Notes under the pieces: generated by a model
Databases searched by the model: none
What the model saw: the letters and a program-made list of their open reading frames with translations, nothing else
Told to the model about the DNA's origin: nothing
Assembly (NCBI GenBank): GCA_021770245.1
Contig: JAETRI010000049.1
Coordinates: 1 to 34,406 of the forward strand
DNA from: Lachnospiraceae bacterium
GTDB lineage: Bacteria; Bacillota; Clostridia; Lachnospirales; Lachnospiraceae
Reading direction: 5' to 3'
Length of the DNA: 34,406 nt
Program-made: the position numbers and the translations under genes
Part shown: positions 13,810-22,424 of the stretch, in pieces
Layout of the letters: every line of letters begins with the position of its first letter
Numbering within the stretch: the first letter of the stretch is position 1

Positions 13810-16235
13810 AATTCGGTTACTTCGATGACGCTGCCATGGAGTACGTCATCACCACCCCCGAAACGCCTCTGCCCTGGATCAACTATTTGGGCTGCGGGGA
13901 TTTTTTTACCCTGATTTCCAATACCTGCGGCGGATATTCTTTTTATAAAGACGCCAAACTTCTCCGTCTGACCCGTTACCGCTACAACAACGTGCCCTAC
14001 GACAACAACGGACAGTATTTCTATATCAAAGACGGGCAGGACGTATGGAATCCCGGCTGGCAGCCTGCCAAAACGCCCCTGGATTCCTATGAATGCCGCC
14101 ACGGCCTGGGCTACAGCTCCTTTGCGGGAAGCAAAAACCGGGTGAAGGCCGAGGCGCTCTCCTTTGTCCCGCTGGAGGACGCCTGCGAGGTCACCCGTCT
14201 CACCCTCACCAATGAGGGAAACGCGCCAAAGGAACTGATCCTGTTCTCCTATGTGGAATGGTGTCTGTGGAACGCGGACGACGACATGAAGAATTTTCAG
14301 CGTAATCTGAGCATCGGGGAAGTGGAAGTGGAGGGATCCACCATTTACCATAAGACCGAATACCGGGAGCGGCGGAATCATTATGCCCTTTATTCCGTGA
14401 ACTGCCCTGTGGACGGCTTTGATACCAGCAGGGATTCCTTCCTCGGCTTCTACGGCAGCCCGGAAAACCCGGAGGCGGTGCAGCGCGGCTGCGCGGGCAA
14501 TTCCGTCGCCCACGGCTGGGCCCCCGTGGCCTCCCACCAGATCAACGTGAGCCTGGCTCCCGGGGAAAGCCGTTCCTTCGTGTTCGTCCTGGCCTATGTG
14601 GAGAATCCCGTGGAGGAAAAATGGGAGGCGCCCGGCGTCATCAACAAAACCAGGGCCCATGCCCTGCTTTCCCGCTATCGGGACGAGGCGGACGTCCAAA
14701 AGGCGTTTGACGCCCTGAAGGACTACTGGAAGGAACTCCTGTCCGGCTATCGGATCGATTCCGGCTGTGCGGAAGTAAACCGCATGGTAAACGTCTGGAA
14801 CCAATATCAGTGCATGGTCACCTTCAACATGTCCCGGAGCGCTTCCTATTATGAATCCGGCATCGGACGCGGCATGGGCTTCCGGGATTCCTGCCAGGAT
14901 CTTCTGGGCTTCGTACACCTGATCCCGGAGCGGGCCAGGGAACGTATCCTGGATATCGCCGCCATCCAGTCGGGCGACGGCAGCACCTACCATCAGTACC
15001 AGCCCTTAACCAAAACCGGAAATGCGGATATCGGAGGCGGCTTCAACGACGACCCGCTGTGGCTTATCGCCTGTACCGCCGCCTATGTGAAGGAGACGGG
15101 GGATTTTTCCATCCTGGATGAAACGGTAAAATTCGACGACGGGGGCCAGGGGAGCCTTTTTGACCATCTCACCCGTTCCTTTACGTTTACCGTATCCCAC
15201 AAGGGCCCCCATGGCCTGCCCCTCATCGGGCGGGCGGACTGGAACGACTGCCTGAACCTGAACTGCTTCTCCGCGCAGCCCGGCGAATCCTTCCAAACCT
15301 TCGGCCCCAGCGAGGGCCCTGTGGCGGAATCCGTCTTCATCGGCGGCATGTTCGTCAAATACGGGGAAGAATACGCCCAGCTGGCCGAACAAACGGGCCG
15401 CGGCGAACTCGCCGCCCGGGCGCGCAAGGAGGTATCCTCCATGTATGACGCCCTGCTGGACGCGGGCTGGGACGGCGCCTGGTTCGTGCGCGCCTATGAC
15501 GCTTACGGCAAGAAGGTGGGAAGCGCGGAATGCGAGGAAGGCCAGATCTATATCGAACCCCAGGGGTTCTGCGTACTGGCCGGTGTCGGCGTGAAAGAAG
15601 GCCTGGCCGAAAAGGCCCTGGACAGCGTGAAGGAACGGCTGGATACCAAATACGGCGTGGTGCTCCTGCAGCCCGCCTATTCCCGCTATCACCTTAAGCT
15701 GGGGGAGATTTCCTCCTACCCGCCCGGATATAAAGAAAATGCCGGTATCTTCTGCCACAACAATCCCTGGATCTCCATCGCGGAAACCGTGATCGGAAGG
15801 GGCGAGCGGGCTTTTGAAGTCTATCGGAAAACCTGCCCTGCCTATCTGGAGGATATCAGCGAAATCCACCGCACCGAGCCCTATTGCTACTCCCAGATGG
15901 TGGCCGGAAAAGACGCTCCCACCTTCGGCGAGGCGAAGAACAGCTGGCTCACCGGTACAGCGGCCTGGACTTTTGTGAACATCTCCCAGTTCATCCTGGG
16001 CATCCGTCCCGAATGGGAGGGCCTGCGCGTGGATCCCTGCGTACCCGGCGGCTTCGGCGATTTCACCGTCACCAGGCGGTTCCGCGGCACGGTCTATGAG
16101 ATTACGGTCCAAAATCCCGGCCATGTGGAAAAAGGCATCGTCAGCCTGCGCGTGGACGGCCGGGAGGTGGAAGGGAACGTGATTCCCTTCCAGGAAGGGA
16201 AAACTCTCTGCCATGTGACCGCCGTGATGGGATAG
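13806..16235 (+). CDS. Cellobiose phosphorylase (GH94)
   Basis: The 809-aa cytosolic enzyme cleaves cellobiose with phosphate to glucose 1-phosphate and glucose. The start [15 protein letters not shown] and blocks such as [40 protein letters not shown] and [17 protein letters not shown] follow the characterised clostridial cellobiose phosphorylases. The catalytic Asp of GH94 is in GGFNDDPLW (about residue 420). Beta-sandwich N-domain (about 1-280), linker, (alpha/alpha)6 barrel (about 320-730) and C-terminal beta domain fit the usual length of about 810. It overlaps the rubredoxin gene by 4 nt. It implies uptake of cello-oligosaccharides by a transporter that is not in this window. Confidence 0.95.
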   Translation: MKFGYFDDAAMEYVITTPETPLPWINYLGCGDFFTLISNTCGGYSFYKDAKLLRLTRYRYNNVPYDNNGQYFYIKDGQDVWNPGWQPAKTPLDSYECRHGLGYSSFAGSKNRVKAEALSFVPLEDACEVTRLTLTNEGNAPKELILFSYVEWCLWNADDDMKNFQRNLSIGEVEVEGSTIYHKTEYRERRNHYALYSVNCPVDGFDTSRDSFLGFYGSPENPEAVQRGCAGNSVAHGWAPVASHQINVSLAPGESRSFVFVLAYVENPVEEKWEAPGVINKTRAHALLSRYRDEADVQKAFDALKDYWKELLSGYRIDSGCAEVNRMVNVWNQYQCMVTFNMSRSASYYESGIGRGMGFRDSCQDLLGFVHLIPERARERILDIAAIQSGDGSTYHQYQPLTKTGNADIGGGFNDDPLWLIACTAAYVKETGDFSILDETVKFDDGGQGSLFDHLTRSFTFTVSHKGPHGLPLIGRADWNDCLNLNCFSAQPGESFQTFGPSEGPVAESVFIGGMFVKYGEEYAQLAEQTGRGELAARARKEVSSMYDALLDAGWDGAWFVRAYDAYGKKVGSAECEEGQIYIEPQGFCVLAGVGVKEGLAEKALDSVKERLDTKYGVVLLQPAYSRYHLKLGEISSYPPGYKENAGIFCHNNPWISIAETVIGRGERAFEVYRKTCPAYLEDISEIHRTEPYCYSQMVAGKDAPTFGEAKNSWLTGTAAWTFVNISQFILGIRPEWEGLRVDPCVPGGFGDFTVTRRFRGTVYEITVQNPGHVEKGIVSLRVDGREVEGNVIPFQEGKTLCHVTAVMG

Positions 16236-16319
16236 GCCTGTCAATCGTTTTGATACAACAAATACATGCCGCCATACAGGGCTCGTCAGGGCCGTGTGCG
16301 GCGGCAGAACGGTGGCTTT

Positions 16320-16874
16320 ATGAAACGGATTATAAAACCAATGGAAGACAAATACCGCCTTCCCTCCCTGGATTTGGTGGAAGAGGTATTTACCGAATAT
16401 CAGGATGAGAAAGAAGGGAAAACCGTCCGGCGGCTCGTGGAAGAAATACGGGCGAAAAAGTACTATCTTCCGAAGCTGGAACTCATCATGACGGACGAAA
16501 ACGATATCGTCATCGGATATGCCATGTTTTCCAGGTTTCCCATCGAGGGAAGATATGAAAACGAATTGCTTCTGCTCTCGCCGGTGGCCGTAAAAACAGC
16601 GCTTCAAAGACAGCATATTTCCAAGGAGCTTTTGGAATATGGTTTTATCAGAGCAAGGGGGCTCGGATTCCGGGCAGTTCTTGTGGAAGGGAACCCGAGG
16701 AACTATAATCCCAGGGGATTCCGGCCCAGTTATGAATTCGGGATAGAAGCCGGGCCCAAGATCAGGCTTCCCCATCCGGACTGCCTGATGGTGAAGGAAC
16801 TGGAAGACGGGGCCCTGGATCACATAAACGGCCTGGTCGATTATTCGTTTTATGAAGCGCTCCACGAGGGTTAG
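16320..16874 (+). CDS. GNAT family N-acetyltransferase
   Basis: The 184-aa protein has a GNAT fold: substrate-side beta strands (YYLPKLELIMTDENDIVIGYAMF), the acetyl-CoA region LLLLSPVAVKTALQRQHISKELLEYGFIRAR in several steps, then FRAVLVEGNPRNYNPRGF, typical of the YhbS/PA3944-like group. The start at 16320 is preceded only by AACGGTGG, a weak SD. An alternative ATG is 16341. It lies 84 nt after the phosphorylase gene, with a GC hairpin (about 16268-16307) between. It may be read through from the same promoter. Its substrate cannot be told. Confidence 0.82.
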   Translation: MKRIIKPMEDKYRLPSLDLVEEVFTEYQDEKEGKTVRRLVEEIRAKKYYLPKLELIMTDENDIVIGYAMFSRFPIEGRYENELLLLSPVAVKTALQRQHISKELLEYGFIRARGLGFRAVLVEGNPRNYNPRGFRPSYEFGIEAGPKIRLPHPDCLMVKELEDGALDHINGLVDYSFYEALHEG

Positions 16875-16892
16875 AAGGGCGGCAGCAAAGCC

Positions 16893-16919
16893 GGAACGCC
16901 GTCTTTTAGAAGGCGTTCC
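16893..16919 (+). terminator. Hairpin after the GNAT gene, possible weak terminator
   Basis: GGAACGCC (16893-16900) pairs with GGCGTTCC (16912-16919) over an 11-nt loop. No U-tract follows, so termination is uncertain. Confidence 0.35.
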
Positions 16920-16983
16920 ACACAGGGCAAACGCAGGGGCGGCCCAGCACCCGTCCATCAGGGGCATATTAACGGAGGTGCAG

Positions 16984-17109
16984 ATTGAAAAATAAGCCCG
17001 ATGGCTTATTTTTCAATCGCAATTTGTGCCGCAGGCGGCCCAAATTGAATCGCAGATGAGAAATCGCATCCGCGATTTTTCATCGCGTTGCCGCATAGGA
17101 TGCGGCATG
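16984..17109 (+). repeat. Multi-hairpin interspersed element, copy leading into Fic
   Basis: Built of adjacent palindromes: TTGAAAAATAAGCC / GGCTTATTTTTCAA, GTGCCGCAGGCGGC, GAAATCGCATCCGCGATTTTTC and GCCGCATAGGATGCGGC. Its reverse complement aligns over most of its length with 23835-23980 upstream of galK. GCGGCATGGAGGATTAGC at its downstream end provides an SD (GGAGG) for the mini-ORF at 17120. Confidence 0.8.
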
Positions 17110-17119
17110 GAGGATTAGC

Positions 17120-17149
17120 ATGGTAAATTTGTTGATTTATTGGAGGTGA
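17120..17149 (+). CDS. Possible 9-residue leader peptide upstream of fic
   Basis: GGAGG, 7 nt, then ATG and an open frame MVNLLIYWR followed by TGA. The last codons contain the SD (GGAGGTGA) of the Fic gene, whose ATG lies 6 nt after the mini-ORF stop. Such an arrangement could couple translation. It may equally be a by-product of the repeat element boundary. Confidence 0.4.
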   Translation: MVNLLIYWR

Positions 17150-17155
17150 ACGCTG

Positions 17156-18163
17156 ATGAGCGATTACAAACCTCCATTTCACATGACGGATAAAATGACA
17201 TTCCTGATTGCGGAGATCAGCGAACAGGTCGGCCGCATCACTGTATTGCAGGAGAGAACTATCAGTCCGCACTTACGGCGAGAGAACCGCATTCGGACAA
17301 TCCACTCATCTCTTGCGATTGAACACAATTCGCTCTCACTGGAACAGGTGACGGCGATTCTCGACGGCAAGCGTGTCCTTTGCAATCCGAATGAAATCAA
17401 AGAAGTACAGAATGCTTACGAGGCATACGAGCTCATGCTGCGGTTAAACCCGTCCTCCGTGGACGATCTCCTGAAAGCGCATAAACTGATGATGAATGGG
17501 CTGGTTCCAGAGAATGGAAAATTCCGCTCCGGCGGTGTAGGTGTCTTTGACGGCGAAGTGCTGATCCATATGGCTCCTCCGGCAGAATTTGTGCCGGAGC
17601 ATATCCACAACCTGTTTGCCTGGTATCAGCATTCAGAGCTTCATCCACTGATCAAGAGTGCGGTTTTCCACTATGAGTTTGAATTCATTCATCCTTTCGC
17701 AGACGGCAACGGACGAATGGGACGAATGTGGCACAGCCTCCCCCTCGGTAAGTGGAAAGAGCTGTTCTTTTGGCTTCCGATTGAGGAACTGATCCAGTCT
17801 CGGCAGAAAGAATACTACGATGCCCTCGGCGCGGCTGACAAACAGGCAGACAGCGCAGGATTTGTTGAACTGATGCTTGAGATCATCAGAGACAGTCTGA
17901 AAGAGGTCACTGTTGTTGGTCGCTCCACCGATCAAGATAGAGACCAAGTAACCGACCAAGATAAATCCCCGGTTGGCCGTCTGCTCTCCGTTCTCGGCAA
18001 TGATATGCTTTCCGCTATGGAGATTATGGAACGGCTCGGTCTTTCACACAGACCGACTTTCCGTAAAAACTATCTGAATCCCGCTTTGGAGCAGAATCTA
18101 ATTGAGCGCACGATTCCAGACAGACCGAACAGCAAAAATCAGAAATATCGAAAACGCAAATAA
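17156..18163 (+). CDS. Fic family AMP-transferase with C-terminal winged helix
   Basis: The 335-aa protein transfers AMP (or a related group) to hydroxyls of target proteins. The core motif HPFADGNGRMGR (about residues 178-189) has the catalytic His and the phosphate-binding loop. The flap GVGVFDGEVLIHMAPP lies near 122-137. The N-terminal inhibitory helix is HSSLAIEHN (about 51-59), a class II arrangement in which the usual residue after Glu is Gly/Asn and is His here. The C-terminal winged-helix-like domain (about 265-330, SAMEIMERLGLSHRPTFRKNYL) suggests DNA binding. The sequence between 245 and 262 is Asp/Gln-rich. GGAGGTGA precedes the start. Base composition differs somewhat from its neighbours, and it sits alone behind a repeat, consistent with acquisition. 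Confidence 0.93.
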   Translation: MSDYKPPFHMTDKMTFLIAEISEQVGRITVLQERTISPHLRRENRIRTIHSSLAIEHNSLSLEQVTAILDGKRVLCNPNEIKEVQNAYEAYELMLRLNPSSVDDLLKAHKLMMNGLVPENGKFRSGGVGVFDGEVLIHMAPPAEFVPEHIHNLFAWYQHSELHPLIKSAVFHYEFEFIHPFADGNGRMGRMWHSLPLGKWKELFFWLPIEELIQSRQKEYYDALGAADKQADSAGFVELMLEIIRDSLKEVTVVGRSTDQDRDQVTDQDKSPVGRLLSVLGNDMLSAMEIMERLGLSHRPTFRKNYLNPALEQNLIERTIPDRPNSKNQKYRKRK

Positions 18164-18187
18164 GCAATTACACCATACAGGCAGGAA

Positions 18188-18209
18188 GCCGCGGAACGTT
18201 TCCCGCGGC
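18188..18209. terminator. Hairpin between convergent fic and DUF6171 genes
   Basis: GCCGCGG (18188-18194) pairs with CCGCGGC (18203-18209). No U-tract is present on either strand, so it is a candidate bidirectional terminator only. Confidence 0.35.
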
Positions 18210-18211
18210 CC

Positions 18212-18559
18212 TCACCAATTTCCGTAAGGGCAGCGGTTCGTCCCCACGGCGGCCCGCAGCTCCACAAAGCAGCCGCAGGCCCTGCACATCCCGTCCCAAA
18301 GAAGGTCACACTGCCGGCAGCAATCAAGCCTGTCCCGGTAGACAGGCTCTGCCGCCCGGATCTCCTCCTCCAGCCCGTCGATGTAGGCATAGAGGTTCTT
18401 AAAATATCCTTCCCGGTCCGTCTCCCGCAGCAGACATCTGCGGCAGTGCCTCCGTCCGTCTTTGCCCGAAGCGGCCGGGGCGCCGGATGCCGCGGACCGC
18501 TCTTCTGCATCCGTTCCGGGAAGCACAGTCAGTTTTCCTGTTTCTTTTTTTATACCCAT
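18212..18559 (-). CDS. DUF6171 family Cys-rich small protein
   Basis: The 115-aa protein has a Lys/Ala-rich N-terminus (about 1-35) and a conserved region with paired cysteines: CRRCLL, then YFKNLYAYIDGLEEEIRA, then LDCCRQCDLL, GMCRACGCFVELRAA and a final CPYG. The eight or so Cys suggest one or two structural zinc sites. This is the pattern of a small Clostridia family; its function is unknown to me. It starts 14 nt after the stop of the arabinofuranosidase gene, so it is likely the last gene of that transcript. No clear SD precedes ATG 18559, so expression may depend on coupling. Confidence 0.82.
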   Translation of the reverse strand: MGIKKETGKLTVLPGTDAEERSAASGAPAASGKDGRRHCRRCLLRETDREGYFKNLYAYIDGLEEEIRAAEPVYRDRLDCCRQCDLLWDGMCRACGCFVELRAAVGTNRCPYGNW

Positions 18560-18573
18560 CTAAGTAAAATCAT

Positions 18574-20073
18574 TTACCTTTCCGCAATCCGCAAAAGCAC
18601 CACACTACAGGCGGGAACGGTGAGTTTCAGTCCCTTATCCGTGATCTCAAAGGCGGAAAATTCCTCTTCCCGCACCCGGTCCGGCTCATCAAAGGTATTA
18701 TAGGCGTCCATCCGCTGGGTAAGGACGGACGCGCTCACCCTTCCGGGCCTGCTTTCGGCAAATACCACCTCCGCTTCCTGTCCGTCCGTGGCGGACAGAT
18801 TGTTCAGCGTCAGGTTGATCATGCCGTCCTCGGAACGGGAAACGGATTCCTGCAGGGAAGGAACCAGATATGCTTCCTCTTCGCCGATCATTTCCGCTCC
18901 TTCGATATAACTGTCCAAAAGCTGCGCGCCCTGGTGATATCTGTACATATGGAAAACATGATAGGTAGGTGTCTTCACCATCTTCGGCCCCTCGGTGAGG
19001 ATCACCGACTGGAGCACGTTCACCATCTGGGCGATACATGCCATCTTCACCCTGTCGCAGTGCCGGTTGAAAATATTCAGGGTGATTCCCGCCACCAGGG
19101 CGTCCCGCATGGTGTTCTGCTGGTAGAGGAAGCCCGGATTGGTGCCCGGTTCCACCGTAAACCAGTCGCCCCATTCATCCACGATCATGCCGATCTTTTT
19201 CTCCGGATCATACTTATCCATGATCGCGCCGTGGCGTGTCACCAGCTCTTCCATGTACATCGCCTTGGAGAGGGTCTTGTACCAGGTCTTTGCGTCAAAC
19301 TGCGTGGCGCTGCCCTTTATCTCCCAGCCCTCCGGATGTACATAATAATGCAGGGACAGCCCGTCCATGAAACGGCCCGCATCGGGCGAACACCCTGCCA
19401 GTACCTTTTCGGTCCAGTCGTAGTCCGCCACGTTGGCCCCACAGCAGATTTTATAGACCGGCTCGTCCTGATGATACTGTCTCACATAGGTCTGATATCT
19501 GCGGTATTCGTCCGCATAATACTCCGGCCGCATATTTCCGCCGCAGCCCCAGTTTTCATTCCCCACCCCGAAGTAGTCCAGCCGCCAGGGAGCCTCATGG
19601 CCGTTTTTCTTCCGCAGATCCGCCATGGGCGACACCCCGTCAAAGGTGATGTACTCCACCCATTCCGACATCTCCTGCACCGTGCCGCTGCCCACGTTGC
19701 CGTTCACATAGGCCTTGCACCCCAGCTGCCTGCAAAGCTCGAAAAACTCATGGGTGCCGAAGCTGTTATCCTCCACCACGCCGCCCCAGTGCGTGTTGAT
19801 CATCTTCTTCCTGTTCTCCTTCGGGCCGATCCCGTCCTTCCAGTGGTATTCGTCCGCAAAGCAGCCGCCCGGCCAGCGCAGCACCGGGATCTTCATCTCC
19901 CGCAGCGCTTCCACCACGTCCGTCCTCATGCCGTTCTCGTTGGGGATCTGTGAATCCTCCCCCACATACAGCCCTTCGTAAATGCATCTGCCCAGATGCT
20001 CGCTGAAATGTCCGTAAATCTCCGGATTGATCTTCCCCTTTTCATGCTTTTCATTAATATAGATCTTAGCCAT
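18574..20073 (-). CDS. abfA: Alpha-L-arabinofuranosidase (GH51)
   Basis: The 499-aa cytosolic retaining enzyme removes arabinofuranosyl side groups from arabinan and arabinoxylan fragments. A (beta/alpha)8 barrel (about 1-380) and C-terminal beta domain (about 390-499) are present. The acid/base Glu is in [11 protein letters not shown] (about residue 173) and the nucleophile Glu in MIVDEWGDW (about 293). The N-terminal block [20 protein letters not shown] and [14 protein letters not shown] are GH51 signatures. There is no signal peptide, so substrates must be imported. The start has GAGGGGAGCAGGA, the SD of a hairpin element. Length is normal. It probably forms a two-gene unit with the DUF6171 gene. 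Confidence 0.96.
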   Translation of the reverse strand: MAKIYINEKHEKGKINPEIYGHFSEHLGRCIYEGLYVGEDSQIPNENGMRTDVVEALREMKIPVLRWPGGCFADEYHWKDGIGPKENRKKMINTHWGGVVEDNSFGTHEFFELCRQLGCKAYVNGNVGSGTVQEMSEWVEYITFDGVSPMADLRKKNGHEAPWRLDYFGVGNENWGCGGNMRPEYYADEYRRYQTYVRQYHQDEPVYKICCGANVADYDWTEKVLAGCSPDAGRFMDGLSLHYYVHPEGWEIKGSATQFDAKTWYKTLSKAMYMEELVTRHGAIMDKYDPEKKIGMIVDEWGDWFTVEPGTNPGFLYQQNTMRDALVAGITLNIFNRHCDRVKMACIAQMVNVLQSVILTEGPKMVKTPTYHVFHMYRYHQGAQLLDSYIEGAEMIGEEEAYLVPSLQESVSRSEDGMINLTLNNLSATDGQEAEVVFAESRPGRVSASVLTQRMDAYNTFDEPDRVREEEFSAFEITDKGLKLTVPACSVVLLRIAER

Positions 20074-20110
20074 TCCTGCTCCCCTCCGCGCGCCCGGCGC
20101 GCATACAAAT
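20074..20110 (-). repeat. Hairpin-SD leader element, copy 3 (abfA)
   Basis: Minus strand: ATTTGTATGCGCGCC-GGGCGCGCGG followed by AGGGGAGC, four bases and ATG. It is the most divergent copy around the SD but keeps the spacing. It starts immediately after the rplT operon terminator. Confidence 0.65.
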
Positions 20111-20113
20111 TAA

Positions 20114-20154
20114 GAAAAAAGAGACTCCATTCCATCCACGAAATGGTGTCTCTT
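20114..20154 (-). terminator. Intrinsic terminator of the infC-rpmI-rplT operon
   Basis: Minus strand: AAAGAGACACCATT pairs with AATGGAGTCTCTTT (one mismatch) and is followed by a T-run (TTTTTTCTTAA). It lies between rplT and abfA. Confidence 0.88.
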
Positions 20155-20171
20155 TATCTTCTCTTAAACCG

Positions 20172-20528
20172 TTAAGCCAGCTTGCTCTTCGCCAGCTCTG
20201 CCAGCGTGGTAAAGCCTTCCGCATCGTTCACGGCCATCTCGGCCAGCATCTTCCTGTTGATGTCCACATCCGCCTGCTTCAGGCCGTACATGAACTTGCT
20301 GTAGGAAAGGCCGTTCAGTCTCGCCGCCGCATTGATACGGGCGATCCAGAGTTTACGGAACTGGCGCTTTCTTTCCTTACGGCCGGCGTAGGAAGAGGTG
20401 AGGGCTCTCATAACGGACTGCTTCGCAACCCTGTACTGTTTGGATCTCGCTCCCCTGTAGCCCTTTGCGAGCTTCAATACTTTATTATGCTTTCTTCTGG
20501 CATTCATGCCGCCTTTAATTCTTGCCAT
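20172..20528 (-). CDS. rplT: 50S ribosomal protein L20
   Basis: The 118-aa protein matches L20 over its full length (start [26 protein letters not shown] in steps; later [19 protein letters not shown]). It binds 23S rRNA in early 50S assembly and in many bacteria represses its own operon by binding the leader. It is the last gene of infC-rpmI-rplT, 21 nt after rpmI, with AAGGAGGT before the start. The basic N-terminal tail and helical core are complete. Confidence 0.98.
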   Translation of the reverse strand: MARIKGGMNARRKHNKVLKLAKGYRGARSKQYRVAKQSVMRALTSSYAGRKERKRQFRKLWIARINAAARLNGLSYSKFMYGLKQADVDINRKMLAEMAVNDAEGFTTLAELAKSKLA

Positions 20529-20549
20529 CTCTTAATACCTCCTTGCCAA

Positions 20550-20747
20550 TTATAAATAGGGTAAAATCTTCTTCATATTCTTAACGTTGGTCGCATCCGT
20601 AACCGCCGGCTGCCTGAGATTTCTCTTCCTCTTGGTGGATTTCTTGGTTAAGATATGGCTCTTGTAGGCCTTTGCCCTCATTAATTTCCCGGTTCCCGTA
20701 ACCTTAAAACGTTTTGCAGCAGATTTGCTTGTCTTCATTTTCGGCAT
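20550..20747 (-). CDS. rpmI: 50S ribosomal protein L35
   Basis: The 65-aa protein begins [20 protein letters not shown], the L35 signature, and contains [21 protein letters not shown] set the start at 20747 (GGAGGAAACAGCC precedes); an upstream in-frame ATG adds eight acidic residues not found in L35. It lies 55 nt after infC and 21 nt before rplT. Confidence 0.98.
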   Translation of the reverse strand: MPKMKTSKSAAKRFKVTGTGKLMRAKAYKSHILTKKSTKRKRNLRQPAVTDATNVKNMKKILPYL

Positions 20748-20802
20748 GGCTGTTTCCTCCTCTTTCTCCAAATTTCTACAAAATCTATTTTAACTGTACG
20801 TT

Positions 20803-21309
20803 TTAACGTTTTTCAGTTAAAAACATTGTCATTGTCCGTCCTTCCACCTTCGGGGCTTTCTCTACCACCGCAACGTCGGAAAGCATCTGGGCAAAATCGT
20901 CCAGAATATGCCTGCTGGTCTGCATATGCGCCATTTCACGTCCGCGGAAGCGGAGGGTAACCTTTACTTTGTTCCCCTTGGTGATAAATTTCTTCGCGGC
21001 TCCCACCTTTGTGTTCAGATCATTGGTATCGATATTGGGAGACATACGGATTTCCTTGATCTCGATGATCCGCTGTTTCTTCTTCGCTTCCTTCTCCTTA
21101 CGGGCAAGCTCATACCGGTACTTGCCGTAATCCACGATCTTACAGACCGGAGGCTTCGCACCAGGTGCGATTTTCACCAGATCCAGCCCGGCCTCTTCCG
21201 CAAGCCGCAGGGCTTCCCTCGTCGGCATTACGCCCATCTGGGAACCGTCCTCCCCAATCAAACGTATCTCTCTGTCTCTGATCTGTTCGTTAATAAATAA
21301 GTCGCTAAT
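20803..21309 (-). CDS. infC: Translation initiation factor IF-3, AUU start
   Basis: The 168-aa IF-3 has an N-terminal domain (FINEQIRDREIRLIGEDG), a basic linker (ARKEKEAKKKQR) and a C-terminal domain (EIRMSPNIDTNDL, KVKVTLRFRGRE). IF-3 keeps 30S subunits free and rejects wrong start codons. The best start is ATT at 21309-21307: CAGGAGG lies 8 nt upstream and the protein would begin at SDLFINEQ, as IF-3 does. An ATG 34 codons upstream is possible on paper, but it has no SD and adds a non-conserved peptide. AUU starts in infC are known in E. coli and make the gene autoregulated, since IF-3 rejects AUU. Confidence 0.95.
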   Translation of the reverse strand: MSDLFINEQIRDREIRLIGEDGSQMGVMPTREALRLAEEAGLDLVKIAPGAKPPVCKIVDYGKYRYELARKEKEAKKKQRIIEIKEIRMSPNIDTNDLNTKVGAAKKFITKGNKVKVTLRFRGREMAHMQTSRHILDDFAQMLSDVAVVEKAPKVEGRTMTMFLTEKR

Positions 21310-21446
21310 TGTCTTGCCCTCCTGAGAAATAAATGAATCACCTGTCCGCCGCGGCAGAACCGGAATAGCAGTCTCCTTCTGCGCAGCTTCCCGCACCTTC
21401 GTGCACGTCAAACTTCAGCTCCCTGCTCATACCCTGTACGGCGCAC

Positions 21447-21474
21447 AAAAAAAGCGGACAGCATACCTATCCAC
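21447..21474 (-). terminator. Leader attenuator upstream of infC
   Basis: Minus strand: GTGGATAG pairs with CTGTCCGC (8 bp with wobbles) around a 5-nt loop, followed by TTTTTTT. It lies about 120 nt after the transcription start and 138 nt before the AUU codon. It is a likely premature terminator controlling the infC-rpmI-rplT operon. The ligand (L20, IF-3 or other) cannot be told. Confidence 0.72.
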
Positions 21475-21592
21475 TCTGTCTCTCCCGCAACACAACGGTC
21501 TGTTCCAGGAATTTATTAACACCTATCAGCCCGATTGCCATAGGGTGAGAGCGGATCCTCTGCTTTGTTTTCCTGTACTCACGTACTTAAAT

Positions 21593-21621
21593 AACATACC
21601 ACAAGTTATGTGCCGCGTCAA
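21593..21621 (-). promoter_or_regulatory. Promoter of infC-rpmI-rplT
   Basis: Minus strand: -35 TTGACG (21616-21621), 17-nt spacer, -10 TATGTT (21593-21598). It gives a leader of about 280 nt that holds the attenuator. Confidence 0.75.
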
Positions 21622-21807
21622 GTCTTCCCGAATTTTTTTTGGCAAACGCAGCGAGGCGTTCAGCCGCATTCGCCTAAGCCGCCCTGTACAGGAAATACCT
21701 GGGTCGCCTGAAATGAGCGGTCTGCTGTCGTGGGAAACTGCGCTCCTTACGAATTGGTATGAGTTTTCTGCTTGATAAATTCCATTTGTTTTTATCACAT
21801 GTTTCTA

Positions 21808-21836
21808 TTGTTTTCAGCACATAATTATGCTATAAT
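21808..21836 (+). promoter_or_regulatory. Promoter and likely operator of the toxin-antitoxin operon
   Basis: -35 TTGTTT (21808-21813), 17-nt spacer, -10 TATAAT (21831-21836). ATAATTATG occurs twice (21821-21829 and 21832-21840), overlapping the -10 box. Each copy contains the palindrome ATAATTAT, a plausible binding site for the antitoxin. Confidence 0.72.
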
Positions 21837-21862
21837 TATGTCAAAGAAAGGAATGAAGCATT

Positions 21863-22126
21863 ATGCCTCTTATTATGCCTATTAAGGATTTACGTAATAC
21901 AACCGAAATTTCCAATATTGCACACAAAGAGCAGGAGCCTATTTTTATTACCAAAAACGGATATAGTGACTTGGTTGTAATGAGTAGTGAATTGTATGAT
22001 AAATTCGCAAGGATTAACCGCATTGACCAAGCTATCTACGAATCCGAACAGGAAATTGCAAACGGAGCAGAGGCAGCCGATGCAAAGATAGTTTTTGCGG
22101 ACTTGGAGAAAAAGCATTTTGGATAA
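21863..22126 (+). CDS. Phd/YefM-type antitoxin
   Basis: The 87-aa protein has the YefM/Phd N-terminal DNA-binding fold (MPIKDLRNTTEIS, then EPIFITKNGYSDLVVMSSELYD) and a C-terminal acidic helix (about 50-87) that would wrap the toxin. AAAGGAATGAAGC precedes the start. It probably represses its own operon by binding the repeat overlapping the -10 box. The module is AT-rich compared with its neighbours, which suggests horizontal acquisition. Confidence 0.92.
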   Translation: MPLIMPIKDLRNTTEISNIAHKEQEPIFITKNGYSDLVVMSSELYDKFARINRIDQAIYESEQEIANGAEAADAKIVFADLEKKHFG

Positions 22127-22421
22127 ATACAAGGTAATGATTAACCCCAGAGCGATACGTGAATTAGACAACATTTACAAATATATTGCAAATGAGAAAT
22201 TGGCTCCCGAAAATGCAAAAGGACAGGTTGACCGAATTAAGAAAGCTGTGTTAAGTTTAGACACTTTTCCGCAGTCTCATCAAGAGCGAAACGAAGGCAG
22301 ATATGCAGGAAAGAGTTACAGACAGTTGTTGATTGATAACTATATTGTTATCTTCCGCATTGACGAACCACACAAAACGGTTTATGTGGTAACGATACAG
22401 TATCAAGGAAGAAATCTATAA
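22119..22421 (+). CDS. RelE/ParE-type toxin
   Basis: The 100-aa protein of the RelE/ParE fold has PRAIRELDNIYKYIA near the N-terminus, PENAKGQVDRIKKAV in the helical hairpin, and a C-terminal sheet GKSYRQLLIDNYIVIFRIDE-type, ending VVTIQYQGRNL. Start TTG 22119 overlaps the antitoxin stop and is preceded by GGAG; ATG 22137 is the alternative. RelE relatives cut mRNA on the ribosome and ParE relatives poison gyrase. The C-terminal R..L...Y.V.F pattern does not decide between them. A terminator follows directly. Confidence 0.88.
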   Translation: MDKYKVMINPRAIRELDNIYKYIANEKLAPENAKGQVDRIKKAVLSLDTFPQSHQERNEGRYAGKSYRQLLIDNYIVIFRIDEPHKTVYVVTIQYQGRNL

Positions 22422-22424
22422 GAT

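Noticed and set aside
13803-14993. Long antisense frame opposite the start of the GH94 gene
   Set aside because: Shadow frame; no SD and no plausible product.
15006-16967. Very long open frame antisense to the cellobiose phosphorylase gene
   Set aside because: It mirrors the GC-rich codon pattern of the GH94 gene, has no SD, and contains no recognisable domain.
20803-21411. infC starting at the upstream ATG (202 residues)
   Set aside because: The extra 34 residues are not IF-3-like and have no SD, whereas ATT 21309 has an ideal SD at the right spacing.
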